In this document: piece by piece, positions 6,544-7,066 of the stretch
How positions within the stretch are numbered: position 1 is the first letter of the stretch
How the letters are laid out: every line of letters begins with the position of its first letter
Assembly: GCA_012727835.1 (NCBI GenBank)
Contig: JAAYGE010000158.1
Coordinates: 1-7,066, forward strand
DNA length: 7,066 nucleotides
Origin: Bacillota bacterium
Lineage (GTDB): Bacteria; Bacillota_H; UBA994; UBA5500
Reading direction: 5' to 3'
The notes under the pieces: generated by a model
What the model was told of the DNA's origin: nothing
The model's input: the letters and a program-made list of their open reading frames with translations, nothing else
The model's database searches: none
Made by a program: the position numbers and the translations under genes

Positions 6544-7066
6544 ATGGATTCGATCACTTATAAAGCGGCCGGAGTTGACGTGGAAGCTGGTAACCGGGCG
6601 GTAGAACTGATGAAAAAGGCGGTTCGCTCCACCTATCGCCCGGAAGTGTTGGGTGATGTGGGAGGGTTCGGCGGTTTGATCACCCTCCCGCAAAAAGCCT
6701 ATAAGCAGCCGGTTTTGGTGGCCGGTACCGACGGAGTAGGCACCAAGCTGATGTTGGCTATTATGGCCGATAAGCATGATACCATCGGTATCGATTGTGT
6801 GGCCATGTGTGTCAACGACGTGTTGGTGCAGGGAGCCGAACCCCTCTTCTTTCTGGATTATATTGCCTGTGGGCGGTTGGTCCCGGAAAAGATTGCAGCC
6901 CTGGTGGAAGGTATAGCCGCCGGCTGCCGTCAGGCGGGCTGTGCCCTTATCGGGGGTGAGACGGCTGAGATGCCGGGTATGTACGGGGAGGAAGACTATG
7001 ATTTGGCCGGGTTTGCCGTAGGTGTGGTGGAGCGGGAGGCCATTGTCGACGGTTCCACTATTGAAC
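6544..7066 (+). CDS. purM: Phosphoribosylformylglycinamidine cyclo-ligase (AIR synthetase), 3'-truncated by window end
   Basis: PurM uses ATP to close FGAM into aminoimidazole ribonucleotide (AIR), the step after PurL. The first 174 residues are present and the frame is open at the last base; the family is about 340-350 residues, so about half is missing. Motifs seen are [20 protein letters not shown] (6-25), the N-terminal pattern that supports this [12 protein letters not shown] (61-69); [20 protein letters not shown] (84-103); and [11 protein letters not shown] (137-147). These belong to the ATP and substrate region of the AIRS fold, which PurL shares. It follows purF by 5 bases and is surely in the same transcript. 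purN, purH and purD often follow in Bacillota but cannot be seen here. Confidence 0.96.
   Translation, partial: MDSITYKAAGVDVEAGNRAVELMKKAVRSTYRPEVLGDVGGFGGLITLPQKAYKQPVLVAGTDGVGTKLMLAIMADKHDTIGIDCVAMCVNDVLVQGAEPLFFLDYIACGRLVPEKIAALVEGIAAGCRQAGCALIGGETAEMPGMYGEEDYDLAGFAVGVVEREAIVDGSTIE

Noticed and set aside
1..7066. Search for CRISPR repeats, insertion sequences, tRNA/rRNA genes or an undescribed system
   Set aside because: Nothing beyond conserved purine genes was found: genes are packed closely, all on one strand and intact, with no direct repeat arrays, terminal inverted repeats or clover-leaf sequences that I could see by eye.

Overview
The window is a stretch of ordinary purine metabolism, with all genes on the + strand. 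It runs from the 3' part of a nucleobase permease into a de novo purine (pur) operon: purE, purB, purL, purF and the first half of purM. The gene content points to a Gram-positive bacterium of the Bacillota (Firmicutes), probably a clostridial or Peptococcaceae-like lineage. The reasons are the short PurL type that works with separate PurS and PurQ, a Bacillus-type PurF with a propeptide and four Fe-S cysteines, strong AGGAGG-like ribosome sites, GTG start use, and a PbuG-like permease next to purE as in the B. subtilis neighbourhood. The genus cannot be named from the sequence alone.

Layout. Bases 1-1011 encode the last ~336 residues of an AzgA/PbuG-type NCS2 permease whose start lies before the window. 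Bases 1012-1095 hold a strong intrinsic terminator (1024-1064) and the purE ribosome site, with no room for a full promoter after the terminator. A weaker alternative pairing (1006-1047) overlaps the permease stop codon and would exclude part of the terminator stem, so this gap may be an attenuator rather than a simple operon boundary. purE (1096-1626) overlaps purB (1623-2915) by 4 bases. A 45-base AT-rich gap separates purB from purL (2961-5162). purL overlaps purF (5144-6538) by 19 bases, and purM (6544 onward) follows purF after 5 bases.

How the genes work together. PurF starts the pathway by making phosphoribosylamine from PRPP and glutamine. PurL, with PurS and PurQ, makes FGAM, and PurM closes the imidazole ring to give AIR. 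PurE makes CAIR, and PurB acts twice, on SAICAR and on adenylosuccinate. The permease imports preformed bases, the salvage alternative to synthesis. The steps of PurD, PurN, PurK, PurC and PurH are not encoded here, and neither are PurS and PurQ. Some of these may lie downstream.

The main points for a second look are the terminator or attenuator between permease and purE, the absence of purC-purS-purQ between purB and a small-type purL, and two single-residue departures from usually conserved motifs in PurE and PurF. I saw no mobile element, CRISPR array, RNA gene or unknown system. No gene-free stretch exceeds about 85 bases.
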